Shown: one piece after another, positions 15,461-22,548 of the stretch
Numbering within the stretch: the stretch's first letter is position 1
How the letters are laid out: every line of letters begins with the position of its first letter
Origin: JBDKTH01 sp964558295
GTDB taxonomy: Bacteria > Planctomycetota > Planctomycetia > Pirellulales > Thermoguttaceae
Assembly: GCA_964558295.1 (NCBI GenBank)
Contig: CAZLDQ010000068.1
Span: 1-25,370, forward strand
Direction: 5' to 3'
DNA: 25,370 bases
Program-made: the position numbers and the translations under genes
The notes under the pieces: model-generated
What the model was told of the DNA's origin: nothing
The model's input: only the letters and a program-made list of their open reading frames with translations
Database searches by the model: none

Positions 15461-16478
15461 TGCAGAACAGCAATTGCTCGGTTACCTGCTCGGCGCGTTA
15501 GACGACGGCGAGCAGGAGGCGATGGAAGAGGAACTCCAACGCGATTCCCAGTTGCGGGAACAACTTGTCATCCTACGGCGGCGTCTCGAGCCGCTCCGTC
15601 AGGCGTTTGGCGAGGATCTTGATCCGCCGATTGGCCTCGCCCAACGGACATGTGCGTTTGTGACTGCCTATGCGGCCACCCACGATGAGCCCTCGGTGGT
15701 CGTGCCTCCGACGCTGCTGGTCGAGAGCGCCCCGTCGCCCGTGGGCTTTTGGGGAACAGGAAGGCAATGGAGTTGGCCCGACCTGACTGTTGTGGCCGGG
15801 ATTGTCCTGGCAGCTCTGGCGATCGTTTTTCCGGCGATCCAGAGCAGCCGTTTCCAAGCCCGATTGCTTACCTGTCAGGACCACTTGCGACAACTCGGCC
15901 AATCACTGACTGAATACAGTGTGCGTCACCGGGGACTCTTTCCCCAAGTCCCTCAACAAGGGACGCTGGCCGCCGCCGGCATCTACGCCCCTGTGCTCTT
16001 GGGAAGTGGTTTCCTCAATGACATGCGGACGATCATTTGCCCAGCCTCGAGACTTGCCGACGCCCCGCAGTTCCGCGTGCCCTCGCTTGAAGAATTGCAG
16101 ACCGCGACCGGCCCGGAACTGGCCCAACTACGTTCGGTGATGGGAGGCAGCTACGGCTACTCGCTGGGATACACCGAAGCCGGCCAGTACCACCCCACAC
16201 GTAACCTGGGACGCGCGCACTTTGCCCTGATGGCCGATGCGCCCAGCGGCGCTTTGCCCGGTTATCAAAGCCTCAACCATGGTGGGCGAGGCCAGAACGT
16301 GCTCTTCGAAGACGGCCACGTGATGTTTCTCACCACCCCCACGGCGGCCGGCCCCAGTGACGAACTGTTCGTCAACGACACCGGCATGGTCGCTCCCGGT
16401 AACCACCGCAACGATTCGGTGATTGGCGCCAGCGACACCATTCCGGTGGTGTTGGTCAGCGGTGGGGACCTGAAATGA
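15453..16478 (+). CDS. Membrane anti-sigma-like protein with H-Xn-DG (DUF1559-like) C-terminal domain
   Basis: This 341-residue protein starts with a short helical region like anti-sigma factors (LLGYLLGALDDGEQEAMEEEL, residues 8-28), has one membrane helix at about 111-130 and an outer domain of about 200 residues. That domain begins CQDHLRQLGQSLTEYS (141-156), like the post-helix part of planctomycete DUF1559/prepilin-like proteins, and contains HGGRGQNVLFEDGHV (H276, D287, G288), close to the H-X9-DG signature but with one extra residue. No zinc-binding HxxxCxxC is seen. It overlaps the sigma factor gene by 8 bases. My inference is that the outer domain senses a signal and the N terminus holds the sigma factor at the membrane. 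The TGA stop lies in a heptad repeat. Confidence 0.75.
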   Translation: MASAEQQLLGYLLGALDDGEQEAMEEELQRDSQLREQLVILRRRLEPLRQAFGEDLDPPIGLAQRTCAFVTAYAATHDEPSVVVPPTLLVESAPSPVGFWGTGRQWSWPDLTVVAGIVLAALAIVFPAIQSSRFQARLLTCQDHLRQLGQSLTEYSVRHRGLFPQVPQQGTLAAAGIYAPVLLGSGFLNDMRTIICPASRLADAPQFRVPSLEELQTATGPELAQLRSVMGGSYGYSLGYTEAGQYHPTRNLGRAHFALMADAPSGALPGYQSLNHGGRGQNVLFEDGHVMFLTTPTAAGPSDELFVNDTGMVAPGNHRNDSVIGASDTIPVVLVSGGDLK

Positions 16479-16601
16479 CGAAGGACGAAATCTACATGAC
16501 GAAGGAACGCCCAAATGTCCAAACGACGAAGAGTGTTCTACCCATTGGGGTTTTGTGCTTCGTCATTCCTTCGTCATTCTGATTTCGTCCTTCGACATTC
16601 T
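16475..16601. repeat. Heptad-periodic inverted-arm element, copy B (ATGACGA word)
   Basis: The left arm has ATGACGA at 16475, AGGACGA at 16482, and ATGACGA at 16496. The right arm mirrors it with TCGTCAT at 16560 and 16571, TCGTCCT at 16585 and TCGACAT at 16592 (spacings 11, 14, 7). The core between is about 28 bp. It is homologous to copy A at 6933-7056. The stop codon of the anti-sigma gene (16476-16478) is part of the first unit. Confidence 0.75.
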
Positions 16602-16682
16602 CCTCTTCCTCCTTCCCAGTCCCTACAACCGACATCAACCGCCCCGTTTTCCGCCCGACCCATCCGGAGAGGGGGATTTCCG

Positions 16683-16712
16683 TTGCCAAGGGTTCTCGCT
16701 CGTCGCTATACT
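16683..16712 (+). promoter_or_regulatory. Promoter of the HEAT-repeat protein gene
   Basis: TTGCCA (16683-16688) and TATACT (16707-16712) are each 5 of 6 matches to the sigma70 consensus and 18 nt apart. The roughly 110-nt leader contains a 7-bp hairpin (16727-16733 with 16742-16748). Between the repeat at 16475-16601 and this promoter I see nothing else. Confidence 0.6.
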
Positions 16713-16827
16713 GGATGCTGACGGTCCGATGGTGCGATGAAACCATCGCGGGGTTCCGTTCTTTTCTCGTCGCCTAACCCGGTGCCTTTCTCACGGTGCC
16801 GACATTGACCGCAGGAGGACACGAGCC

Positions 16828-18030
16828 GTGACGCGGAAACTCGGCGGTTTGACTCTTCTGAGCTTGTTTGTCTTCGCCTGGTGTTCGAGCGTCTCGGCGG
16901 AGCGTTTCATCCTGGAGACGGGTGGACCGATCGTCGGCGAGATCCTCAATCCCAACCAGTCGCCACGGGAAAACTATGTCATTCGGACCGACAGCGGAGT
17001 CGAGATCACGCTCGACAAGTCGCAGATCAAGAAGATCGAGTATCTTCGGCCCGACGAAGTCGAGTATGAGAAGATCCGTTCCCGTTATCCCGACACGGTC
17101 GAGGGGCAATGGGAGTTGGCCGAGTGGTGTCGGGAAAAGCGGCTCTCCGCGGCAAGGGAAACGCATTTGAAGCGAATCCTGGAACTCAACCCAGACCACG
17201 AACCGGCCCGCCGCGCGCTCGGCTACAGTCGGGTGGGTGGCCAATGGATGACACAGGAGGAGGCGATGATCAAGCAAGGGTATCAACGCTATGGTCATCG
17301 CTGGATGCTGCCGCAAGAAATCGAAATCCTTGAGAAGAAGAACAAGAATGAGTTGGCCGAGAAGGAGTGGGCCAAGAAGATCAGCGTCTGGCGAGATTGG
17401 CTGGGCACCGAGAAAGGGCAGGTGGCCAAGGAAAATATCCTGATGATCGATGAACCTCAGGCGATCAAGGCCCTCGCCATGGCCTTAAGCGACGACCGTC
17501 GCGATCAGGCCCGGCTCTTGTTCGTTGAGGCTTTGGCCCACATCGGTACCCCGGAGGCTCTGGATGTCCTCGCGCGACGTACCCTGGAAGATCCGGTAGA
17601 AGAAGTCTGTTTGACTTGTTTGGACCACCTGAAAAAGAAAAAGTATCCCGGGGCCACTGCTTATTTTGTCCGCCAACTAAAGCACAAGGACAACGCGATG
17701 GTCCAACGTGCCGGGGTGGCTTTGCGTCACTTGGGCGACCCTTCGGCTGTCGGCCCGTTGATCGAGGCCTTAGTGACGGTCCACAAGTACAAGACTGGCG
17801 GCGGAGGCGGAGGCGGCGATCAATACAACATGAGCTTCGGCAACGACGGGGTCGGCGGCTTCTCGTTCGGCGGCGGCCCCAAGATCATTACCAAGGAACA
17901 CCAGAACCGCTCCGTTTTGGAAGCCCTCGTCGAGTTGACCGGTGGCGTGAACTACGGCTTCAACGTCCCCGCCTGGAAAGCCTGGTACGCCCAGCAGAAG
18001 CGGCGGACGGTCGATGCCCGACGGGATTGA
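16828..18030 (+). CDS. Secreted HEAT-repeat protein
   Basis: A 400-residue exported protein of a type common in planctomycetes. It starts at GTG with AGGAGG 8-9 nt upstream and has a signal peptide ending near residue 24 (SSVSA-ERF). Residues 25-75 form a small beta domain (GGPIVGEIL...YVIRTDSGVEITLDKSQIKKIEY). Residues 90-135 look TPR-like (LAEWCREKRL, HLKRILELNPDHEPARRALGY). HEAT repeats occupy about 210-315 (ALAMALSDDRRDQARLLFVEALAHIG and LVQRA..LRHLGDPSAVGPLIEAL types). A run of seven glycines (about 325-331) and a Gly/Phe-rich loop interrupt the last repeat, and the C terminus carries NVPAWKAWYAQQK. It is probably a protein-interaction scaffold; no enzymatic motif is seen. Confidence 0.85.
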   Translation: MTRKLGGLTLLSLFVFAWCSSVSAERFILETGGPIVGEILNPNQSPRENYVIRTDSGVEITLDKSQIKKIEYLRPDEVEYEKIRSRYPDTVEGQWELAEWCREKRLSAARETHLKRILELNPDHEPARRALGYSRVGGQWMTQEEAMIKQGYQRYGHRWMLPQEIEILEKKNKNELAEKEWAKKISVWRDWLGTEKGQVAKENILMIDEPQAIKALAMALSDDRRDQARLLFVEALAHIGTPEALDVLARRTLEDPVEEVCLTCLDHLKKKKYPGATAYFVRQLKHKDNAMVQRAGVALRHLGDPSAVGPLIEALVTVHKYKTGGGGGGGDQYNMSFGNDGVGGFSFGGGPKIITKEHQNRSVLEALVELTGGVNYGFNVPAWKAWYAQQKRRTVDARRD

Positions 18031-18103
18031 GGTCCCACGCAGAAATAAGTGGGGGGGCCTGAGCTGGAAGGACATCGTCAACGCAACGCCTTGAAACCGC
18101 GTC

Positions 18104-18757
18104 TTACGCCTTCGGCTTGAGTTTCCCCGCGAGCCAAGCGGCCAGCGCCGGAATGCCCTCGCCGTGGAGGGCGGAGACCTGGAAGACTTCGGCGTCCGGA
18201 GCCAGACGCTTCATGTCGCTTATCACCCGCTCGATGCGGAAATTCGAATGGGGCAACAGATCGGTCTTGGTGATCACCAGCGCATGAGAACGCTGAAAAA
18301 TGGCGGGATACTTGACCAACTTGTCGTCCCCCTCGCTGATGCTTAGCACCACCAGCCGGAGATGTTCGCCCAGGTCGAAGCCGGCCGTGCAAACCAAATT
18401 GCCCACGTTCTCGATCACCAGCAGGTCGATCGCCTTCAGATCGAACCCCTCGACGGCCGCAGCAATCATGCTGGCATCCAGGTGGCAGGCCCCATCGGTG
18501 TTAATCTGAACAACAGGAATCCCTAGCGCGTCGATCCGATCGGCGTCGATCGAGCCGGCAATATCCCCCTCAATGACGGCCGGGGCCAGAGTGCCCTTGA
18601 GGTGGGTAAATACCGCCTCCAACAGCGTTGTCTTACCGCAACCTGGCGAGCCGACGAGGTTGACCCCGTAGACGCCTGAGGCGTTGAATCTTGCGCGATT
18701 TTCTTCCGCAAGCTGATCATTGGCCTTGAGGATCTTCTTGGCAGCGACGATTTTCAT
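18104..18757 (-). CDS. hypB: Hydrogenase nickel incorporation GTPase HypB
   Basis: HypB is the SIMIBI-class GTPase that, with HypA, delivers nickel to the [NiFe] hydrogenase large subunit. Of 217 residues, GSPGCGKTT (36-44) is the P-loop, GDIAGSIDADRI (64-75) the metal/switch region, NTDGACHLDA (86-95, C91 and H92) and ENVGNLVC (116-123, C123) the nickel/zinc-binding segments, and TKTDLLPH (163-170) the base-recognition motif. The N-terminal CxxCGC motif and His-rich nickel store of E. coli-type HypB are missing, as in many species. The start at 18757 is supported by GGAGA upstream. It is the last gene of the hydrogenase cluster, 66 bases behind hypA, and converges on the HEAT-protein gene. 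Confidence 0.96.
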   Translation of the reverse strand: MKIVAAKKILKANDQLAEENRARFNASGVYGVNLVGSPGCGKTTLLEAVFTHLKGTLAPAVIEGDIAGSIDADRIDALGIPVVQINTDGACHLDASMIAAAVEGFDLKAIDLLVIENVGNLVCTAGFDLGEHLRLVVLSISEGDDKLVKYPAIFQRSHALVITKTDLLPHSNFRIERVISDMKRLAPDAEVFQVSALHGEGIPALAAWLAGKLKPKA

Positions 18758-18823
18758 CAGGGTTCTCCGGCTGGCTATCCAGGAATTGGTCTCGGCTTCA
18801 AAGAAGATCGGCAAGCCCGCGGC

Positions 18824-19171
18824 TCACTCTTCCAATTCGATGCTCTGGAGGATCAATTCCTGACCACCTTCAATCGTAACATCTCCGCTGCCACAAGAGG
18901 AGCAGACGGCCGAGATTTCGTCAATCTCGGTCCGTTGCCCGCAGACTTGACAGCAGCAAACGGCCTTCGGTTCGGTAATCGAGAGTGTCGCCTCGGCCAC
19001 GAGCGTCCCCGGAGCGAGCATCGTAAAGGCAAACCGGATTGAGTCGGGATTGACCCCCGAGAGCCGTCCAATCACCAGATCCAGTCGCGTGATCCGCCCC
19101 GGTTGGCCGGACCGCTTGACTTCCTTTTCAACCTGCTCGATCAGGGCATCAACGATAGACAGTTCGTGCAC
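18824..19171 (-). CDS. hypA: Hydrogenase nickel metallochaperone HypA
   Basis: A 115-residue nickel chaperone acting with HypB in [NiFe] hydrogenase maturation. The start MHELSIVDALI has the essential nickel-binding His2, which fixes the GTG at 19171 as the start even though no Shine-Dalgarno sequence precedes it. The zinc domain has CCCQVC (72-77) and CSSC (90-93). The stretch directly upstream of the start is a heptad-periodic GGAYTRG repeat, which may have replaced the original leader. Confidence 0.96.
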   Translation of the reverse strand: MHELSIVDALIEQVEKEVKRSGQPGRITRLDLVIGRLSGVNPDSIRFAFTMLAPGTLVAEATLSITEPKAVCCCQVCGQRTEIDEISAVCSSCGSGDVTIEGGQELILQSIELEE

Positions 19172-19177
19172 AGGGAT

Positions 19178-19212
19178 GGAAGGAGGGTTAGGGACTGGGG
19201 ATTCGGGATTAA
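19178..19212 (+). repeat. Heptad-periodic repeat upstream of hypA (GGAYTRG word)
   Basis: Five 7-base units in register (including GGGTTAG, GGACTGG, GGATTCG, GGATTAA) lie 6 bases from the hypA start codon, in the 209-bp gap between hypA and the CNB-fold gene. No inverted second arm was found. Confidence 0.45.
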
Positions 19213-19220
19213 AGCGACAT

Positions 19221-19244
19221 GTTTAACCGGCGGGCTTGTCCGCC
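19221..19244 (+). repeat. TTTAAC-type short hairpin repeat
   Basis: GTTTAACC is followed by GGCGGGCTTGTCCGCC, a GC hairpin with a CTTG loop and one G-T pair. It closely resembles the copy at 19902 on the other side of the CNB-fold gene. Confidence 0.55.
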
Positions 19245-19380
19245 CCGTTTCTTGTTGTACAACCAACGGCGTATGCCAAAAAGGGGTTGAGCAAGTCCGC
19301 CAGTGACATGGGGCCTTTGCTGAGGCGATTCAACGGACATGCGCTCTTGTTCACTCCGACTCGCTGCCGCTTGACGCACG

Positions 19381-19827
19381 CTAGTCCACCGTGGCCAACT
19401 GGACCCGCGCCCCTTCCAGGCGATGGGCCAGGAGCTTGGCGATCTGGGTCAACAGCCGGTAGCCAAGTTGCGGATCCGTTGCGCAGAGAGCCCGGAGCTT
19501 CTCGCCGTTGATGGCCACCAGGTGGGTCTCTTTGCGGGCAATGGCGTTGGCCGTGTACTTGTAAGGCTCCACCAGAGCGGACCAGCCAAGCAAATCGCCG
19601 TCGACGAGCGTGTCCACCGTGCGGTGCTCGCCGCTGCCCAGGACGTACTGGATATCGACTTCCCCTTGGGTGATGATATTCATCGCCGTTGCCGGATCGC
19701 CTTCGCCGAATATTTCCCTTCCCGCAGGGATTACCCGCTCCTCCGCCATCATAGCAACCGCTTTGAGGGTCTCGTCGCCAACCGTGCCGAAATACGGATA
19801 CCGACGCAGGACTTCGGGAGAGATCAT
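19381..19827 (-). CDS. Cyclic-nucleotide-binding-fold protein, possibly HoxI-like hydrogenase subunit
   Basis: A 148-residue stand-alone CNB (CRP-type beta-roll) domain with no helix-turn-helix. The start at 19827 has AAGGAGA upstream. Typical strands are seen (IPAGREIFGEGDPATAMNII, GEVDIQYV, VDTLVDGDLLGWSALVEPY). The phosphate-binding cassette is abnormal: where cAMP binders have Gly-Glu and an Arg (GExxL...RTA), this protein has GWSAL (W82) and YTANA (Y91), so cAMP binding is unlikely. It lies directly after the hydrogenase maturation protease and before hypA. In the Cupriavidus NAD-reducing hydrogenase operon the order hoxH, hoxW (protease), hoxI (CNB-fold subunit) is the same, so I infer a HoxI-like accessory or regulatory subunit. 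A free-standing regulator is the alternative. Confidence 0.75.
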   Translation of the reverse strand: MISPEVLRRYPYFGTVGDETLKAVAMMAEERVIPAGREIFGEGDPATAMNIITQGEVDIQYVLGSGEHRTVDTLVDGDLLGWSALVEPYKYTANAIARKETHLVAINGEKLRALCATDPQLGYRLLTQIAKLLAHRLEGARVQLATVD

Positions 19828-19901
19828 CGAAGGTTTCTCCTTGGGGGCAAACCGATCCGCTGGGGAACGTCCACTTCGCTTAACCGCATGCACTCACACC
19901 C

Positions 19902-19926
19902 ATTTAACCGGCAGGCTTGCCTGCGG
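19902..19926 (+). repeat. TTTAAC-type short hairpin repeat
   Basis: TTTAACCG followed by GCAGGC TT GCCTGC. It lies between the CNB-fold gene and the protease gene, so it does not break the inferred operon. Confidence 0.55.
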
Positions 19927-19934
19927 CCAAATGA

Positions 19935-20408
19935 CTATTGGCTGGCTGACCTCGCATCCAGGGTCGCCAGCACGGCTTCGACTGCCAGGGGGATGGCCGC
20001 CTGGACGGCCGGGGTGCAGTCGTCGCCAAAAGTCAGTATATCTTCCGCCTCGATTCCGACAAGCAAGATGTCTTCGTCGGCCGGCAAGGCCAATCCCGCC
20101 TGTCGACCGAGGGCCAAAGCCGTCGGCAGGTTCATGTCGTGCGATGACGCGCTTTTTTGCGTAGGAATCCCGTGCGGCGTCAAACGATGAATCGTTCCCG
20201 GCAGGGCCCCGGTAACGATCGCATCGACCACGATCGCCCGATCGTACCCCACCATTCGTTCCATCAACCGCAGCCCGCCCCAGTAGTCTTCGTCCACTTC
20301 CACGTCCGGCCGGTCGGTCAATCGCCGCTGAAGCTCCCACACGACCCGCAGCCCGACGCTGTCGTCGCGAACCAGGGGATTGCCAAGACCGAGGATCAGG
20401 GTTTTCAT
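19935..20408 (-). CDS. [NiFe] hydrogenase maturation endopeptidase
   Basis: A 157-residue nickel-dependent protease of the HyaD/HybD/HoxW/FrcD family, which cuts off the C-terminal peptide of the hydrogenase large subunit once nickel is inserted. The N terminus MKTLILGLGNPLVRDDSVG carries the metal ligand acid (D16 at the position of E16 in HybD). YDRAIVVDAI (around residue 62) and SSHDMNL (around 90) supply the other ligands. The ATG at 20408 starts exactly at the family N terminus, though no clear Shine-Dalgarno sequence is seen. The substrate is presumably MvhA, encoded upstream and separated by an eroded toxin gene. Confidence 0.93.
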   Translation of the reverse strand: MKTLILGLGNPLVRDDSVGLRVVWELQRRLTDRPDVEVDEDYWGGLRLMERMVGYDRAIVVDAIVTGALPGTIHRLTPHGIPTQKSASSHDMNLPTALALGRQAGLALPADEDILLVGIEAEDILTFGDDCTPAVQAAIPLAVEAVLATLDARSASQ

Positions 20409-20712
20409 GGTGCTGCAACCAGGGCTGTTCGAGTGACCGCGCGGAAAACACATTCCAGACGGCGTAGAACCCGTTCGGTTCGTTCAACGACAACGAGATA
20501 TCCCAAGCCATTCACCGCAATTGGCCGGCTAGCAACGGATAGCAACATTCCAGAACTCGATGAGGTTTGGTGGGACGACTCGCACGTTCATTCCGCTCTC
20601 GCAAAACTCGGATAGCTCGCCGAACGACGGAATTCATGCTCTCCGTACGAGCGACAAATTGCAAGAGTACGTTTGCGTCGATTAGCCCAGACACGTTACG
20701 GGTGATCCCCAT
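20405..20712 (-). pseudogene. Eroded PIN-domain (VapC-like) toxin gene
   Basis: Three frames must be joined to recover a PIN domain. From 20712 the first frame gives MGITRNVSGLIDANVLLQF and RRAIRVLRERNER (PIN start with the Asp of the active site in LIDANVLL). From 20585 a second frame gives VRVVPPNLIEFWNVAIR (PPNLIEFWNVATRP is the usual middle of such PIN proteins) up to a TAG at 20531. From 20512 a third frame gives NGLGYLVVVERTERVLRRLECVF. So there are at least two frameshifts and one in-frame stop, and the gene ends at the start of the hydrogenase protease. It is dead DNA inside the hydrogenase locus. Confidence 0.75.
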
Positions 20713-20725
20713 GAATCCCTTCGCG

Positions 20726-20853
20726 GGTGATAGCCTCGACGGTAGGGGGGGATCGCTTCGAGCAGCAATTGCCGAACCGCCTCGGAATTGCCCCCATGCC
20801 GCACTGGCTCGTCATTGCAGTTCGATGTTCGGGTTCACCTTGATCGCAATCAC
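20726..20853 (-). pseudogene. Possible antitoxin remnant upstream of the PIN pseudogene
   Basis: In the position expected for a VapB-type antitoxin, the minus strand reads VIAIKVNPNIELQ and a stop (from 20853), then in another frame EPVRHGGNSEAVRQLLLEAI (from 20810). Amphipathic composition fits, but I cannot match it to a family, so this is tentative. Nothing else is recognisable between 20713 and 20970. Confidence 0.25.
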
Positions 20854-20973
20854 GATCGTCACAGGCCCACGTTCCTTACGTCTGGTCGTGCACTCGCCAT
20901 AGCATGACAACCACACTTCCCTTTTTGTGATTGTACGCGGTTATCGTGGGCTAGTCTTACGGTTAATCACACT

Positions 20974-21029
20974 CCCCGCCGCACGCGGGGCCTCGAGCCG
21001 CCGACGGGGGCTGGCGGCCCGAGGGGCCC
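20974..21029 (-). terminator. Two GC-rich hairpins behind mvhA
   Basis: On the minus strand, 25 bases after the mvhA stop, 21013-21029 pairs with 20988-21002 (about 15 bp with a 2-nt bulge and one mismatch), followed by a second hairpin 20985-20990 with 20974-20979. No U-tract follows, so it may be an mRNA-protecting structure or a leaky terminator between the structural genes and the maturation genes. Confidence 0.5.
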
Positions 21030-21054
21030 TTGAGCGAAAGAATCGGCTTGATCG

Positions 21055-22521
21055 CTAGCCGACGTACTGCGACAGACGCTTCACCACTTCCCCTTGGGGG
21101 TCGCGGATGGTGACTTCCAGCGGCATCCGGCCGGGGAGGTTGTGCGTGGCGCAGCCGAAGCACGGATCGTAAGCCCGGAAGGCCATCTCGACCTTGTTTA
21201 GCAGACCCTCGCGCACCACGCCTTTGTGGATCAAACCTTCGGCCGCTTTCTTGACCGACATGCAGATCGGGGCGTTGTTGTTGGTCGTTCCGACGATCAG
21301 GTTGACCTTGGTCAGCAGGCCCCGTTCGTCGGTCCAGTAGTGATGGGTCAGCGTACCGCGCGGCGCTTCCACACAGCCGACGCCTTCGGTCGGAGTTGCC
21401 GTCGGCAGGACGCGATAGTCCTTGCTGGTGATCTCCGGGTCGGTGGCCAGTTCCACCCAGCGCTCGGCGGCGTACAACAACTCGATCAGGCGAGCCCAGT
21501 GGGTGGCCAGCGTGTGGTGTACCGGCTTGCCGCCGAGGGTTTCGTAGAACCGCTTGTACTCGGCCTGCGCCAAGGGCGTGGCCATGCCGTCGGCCGCATT
21601 GAGCCGCGACAGGGGCGTAGCCTTGTAAATGCCCGAGTTCGGGCCGTCGACAAACCCCTTCCAACCGATCTTCTTCAGATAGGGGAACTTCAGATACGAC
21701 CACGGCTCCACGCGCTCGGCGATGTGCTCGCGGTAGTCCTTGGCGTCGTATTTGGCAAACTCCTTGCCGTCCGGCCCCGTGATGCGAATCTTGCCGTCAT
21801 AGAAGTTGACATGGTTGTTCGCGTCGACCATACCCATGTTGTAGGTCTGATGGGTGAAGACGCCACCGGTGATTAGATTGACGTAGTCGGTGTTCTTGAG
21901 GACCACATCCTCGAACAGCTTCAGGGAGAACTTGGCAAACTCAATCGCATCACGGCCAAGCTGCTCGATCTCTTTGCGCTGTTCTTCATGGATGCCGTGG
22001 CTCACCCCGCCGGGCAGACCCCAGTTCGGATGCACGGGCCGGCCGCCAATCATCTTGATCAGCGAGTGGCCGTCGCGTCGCATCTTGAGTACCTTGCCGG
22101 CAACGTCCATGCCGACCTTGGCCACGACGCCCAGAATGTTCCGCTCAGCCGGTGGAGCCTCCGGGCCGACGACAAAGTCGGGGCCGCCCAGGGCGTAGAA
22201 GTGGGTCGTAAGGTCGGTGGCGAAAAAGATGCTGTAGAACAGCTCGCGGAGCTTCTTGCCCGCCGGCGGCGGATCAACATGGAACACGCCGTCCAGGGCC
22301 TTGGTGGCCGCCATGTGATGGGCTTCCGGACAAACGCCGCAGATCCGCGCCGTGAGGTTTGGCATCTCTTCGGCGGGTCGGCCCACGCAAAACCGCTCGA
22401 AGCCCCGCAATTCCGGGATCTGCAGGTAGGCGTTGGCCACTTCGCCGTCGTCGTTGAGAAAGATGTCGATCTTGCCGTGGCCTTCCAGCCGGGTCACGGG
22501 GTCTATGGAGATACGTTTCAT
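21055..22521 (-). CDS. mvhA: [NiFe] hydrogenase large subunit, group 3c (Mvh) type
   Basis: The catalytic subunit that binds the Ni-Fe(CN)2CO centre and oxidises H2 in the cytoplasm. Motif L1 is RICGVC (C61, C64) and motif L2 is DPCFGCATH (452-460; C454, C457). Processing after H460 would release a 28-residue C-terminal peptide starting NLPGRMPLEV. Length (488 residues), the start MKRISIDPVTRLEGHG and the gene neighbours mvhG, mvhD and hdrA place it in group 3c (F420-non-reducing, heterodisulfide-reductase-linked). GAGGAG lies 8-9 nt before the ATG. It follows mvhG by 27 bases. The group assignment rests mainly on neighbourhood; the overall identity as hydrogenase is certain. Confidence 0.97.
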   Translation of the reverse strand: MKRISIDPVTRLEGHGKIDIFLNDDGEVANAYLQIPELRGFERFCVGRPAEEMPNLTARICGVCPEAHHMAATKALDGVFHVDPPPAGKKLRELFYSIFFATDLTTHFYALGGPDFVVGPEAPPAERNILGVVAKVGMDVAGKVLKMRRDGHSLIKMIGGRPVHPNWGLPGGVSHGIHEEQRKEIEQLGRDAIEFAKFSLKLFEDVVLKNTDYVNLITGGVFTHQTYNMGMVDANNHVNFYDGKIRITGPDGKEFAKYDAKDYREHIAERVEPWSYLKFPYLKKIGWKGFVDGPNSGIYKATPLSRLNAADGMATPLAQAEYKRFYETLGGKPVHHTLATHWARLIELLYAAERWVELATDPEITSKDYRVLPTATPTEGVGCVEAPRGTLTHHYWTDERGLLTKVNLIVGTTNNNAPICMSVKKAAEGLIHKGVVREGLLNKVEMAFRAYDPCFGCATHNLPGRMPLEVTIRDPQGEVVKRLSQYVG

Positions 22522-22548
22522 CGTGGAATACTCCTCGTTTGTGTCCGC

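Noticed and set aside
20963..21703. 246-codon open frame on the minus strand
   Set aside because: It overlaps mvhA in another frame, and its product is Arg/Gly-rich without family resemblance.
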